DNA from: Candidatus Woesearchaeota archaeon
GTDB taxonomy: Archaea > Nanobdellota > Nanobdellia > Woesearchaeales > GW2011-AR4
Direction: 5' to 3'
Assembly (NCBI GenBank): GCA_016185815.1
Contig: JACPMT010000016.1
Span: 1 to 21,712, forward strand
DNA length: 21,712 bases
The notes beneath the pieces were generated by a model. The model was not told the origin of the DNA. It made no database searches and saw only the letters and a list, made by a program, of their open reading frames with translations. Shown piece after piece: positions 21,537 to 21,712 of the stretch. The position numbers and the translations under genes are program-made. Each line of letters begins with the position of its first letter. Position 1 is the stretch's first letter.

Positions 21537-21712
21537 CTAAGCTATGCCAAGCGCTTTTTTTAATGCCTCTTTGTCGTAGCCGACAATGATTGTGCCATTC
21601 ACATCGGTTACAGGCACTCCAAACTGCCCTGATTTTTCGAACATCTCGTTTCTCGCCTTTTCGTCGGCACCAACATTTGCTTCCTCATATTTCGCATTGT
21701 TGGCTTTAAAGA
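21537..21712 (-). CDS. Glutaredoxin-like protein, 3' part only
   Basis: The minus-strand frame runs into the window end; the visible 57 residues read KYEEANVGADEKARNEMFEK, SGQFGVPVTDVNG and TIIVGYDKEALKKALGIA. This is the C-terminal half of a glutaredoxin/NrdH-like fold: the cis-Pro loop GVPV and the TDVNG-IIVGY strand are present. The CxxC active site would lie beyond the edge. It stops six bases before the glutamate dehydrogenase start. Confidence 0.85.
   Translation of the reverse strand, partial: FKANNAKYEEANVGADEKARNEMFEKSGQFGVPVTDVNGTIIVGYDKEALKKALGIA

Noticed and set aside
1..21712. CRISPR array, tRNA, rRNA or insertion sequence
   Set aside because: No regularly spaced repeats, cloverleaf, rRNA-like stretch or transposase was seen on either strand by eye; covariance-model searches would be needed to exclude small RNAs.

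Overview
The window reads as a low-GC archaeal chromosome segment, most likely from a DPANN lineage (Woesearchaeota/Pacearchaeota-like). This is inferred from the promoter style and family mix, not from a marker gene. Many genes have a TATA element about 22-28 bases before the ATG with little or no leader. Genes inside operons instead carry GGAGGTG-type ribosome binding sites, and TTG is used as a start in places. No rRNA, tRNA, CRISPR array or insertion sequence was recognised.

Layout. (1) 1-1890: the 3' part of a DUF4143-type ATPase gene, a decayed fragment resembling the end of a glutamate 5-kinase domain, a regulator with a degenerate nucleotidyltransferase-like tail, and a short reverse-strand ORF under a good archaeal promoter. 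(2) 1889-5294: one very large multi-membrane-span protein with an Ig-like domain, split in two by a single-base frameshift near 4163-4169. (3) 5432-6975: an HTH gene and a nucleotidyltransferase gene resembling an AbiE-type toxin-antitoxin pair. They are separated by a repeat and a strongly folding RNA-like element. (4) 7009-8970: a polytopic membrane protein, a YgiT/MqsA-like zinc finger-AbrB protein and prolipoprotein diacylglyceryl transferase (Lgt). A second copy of the repeat follows, then a reverse-strand D-2-hydroxyacid dehydrogenase (9128-10144).

(5) 10224-18693 is the most distinctive part: a cluster rich in Cys, His and Met proteins that looks devoted to metal (probably copper) and thiol handling at the cell envelope. 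It contains a membrane-anchored HTH protein, a Cys-rich single-span protein, a small Cys-tailed membrane protein, a CPxC membrane protein, a soluble helical protein, a thioredoxin-fold lipoprotein, a PadR regulator with a TRASH-like Cys tail, a Met/Gly-rich membrane protein, an SDR oxidoreductase, a 48-residue CxC protein, DUF302, DUF2892, a small zinc-binding protein, a free-standing YHS peptide and a CopA-type P1B ATPase with an N-terminal YHS domain. Two copies of a ten-residue ORF, MGKGKSKGCC, sit in this cluster. Each has the same ribosome binding site and spacing, and they differ only at synonymous positions. This is the best candidate for something undescribed.

(6) 18688-21712, reverse strand: a neurotransmitter:sodium symporter-family transporter, a glutamate dehydrogenase-family enzyme and the 3' part of a glutaredoxin-like gene, suggesting amino-acid uptake and catabolism plus redox functions.
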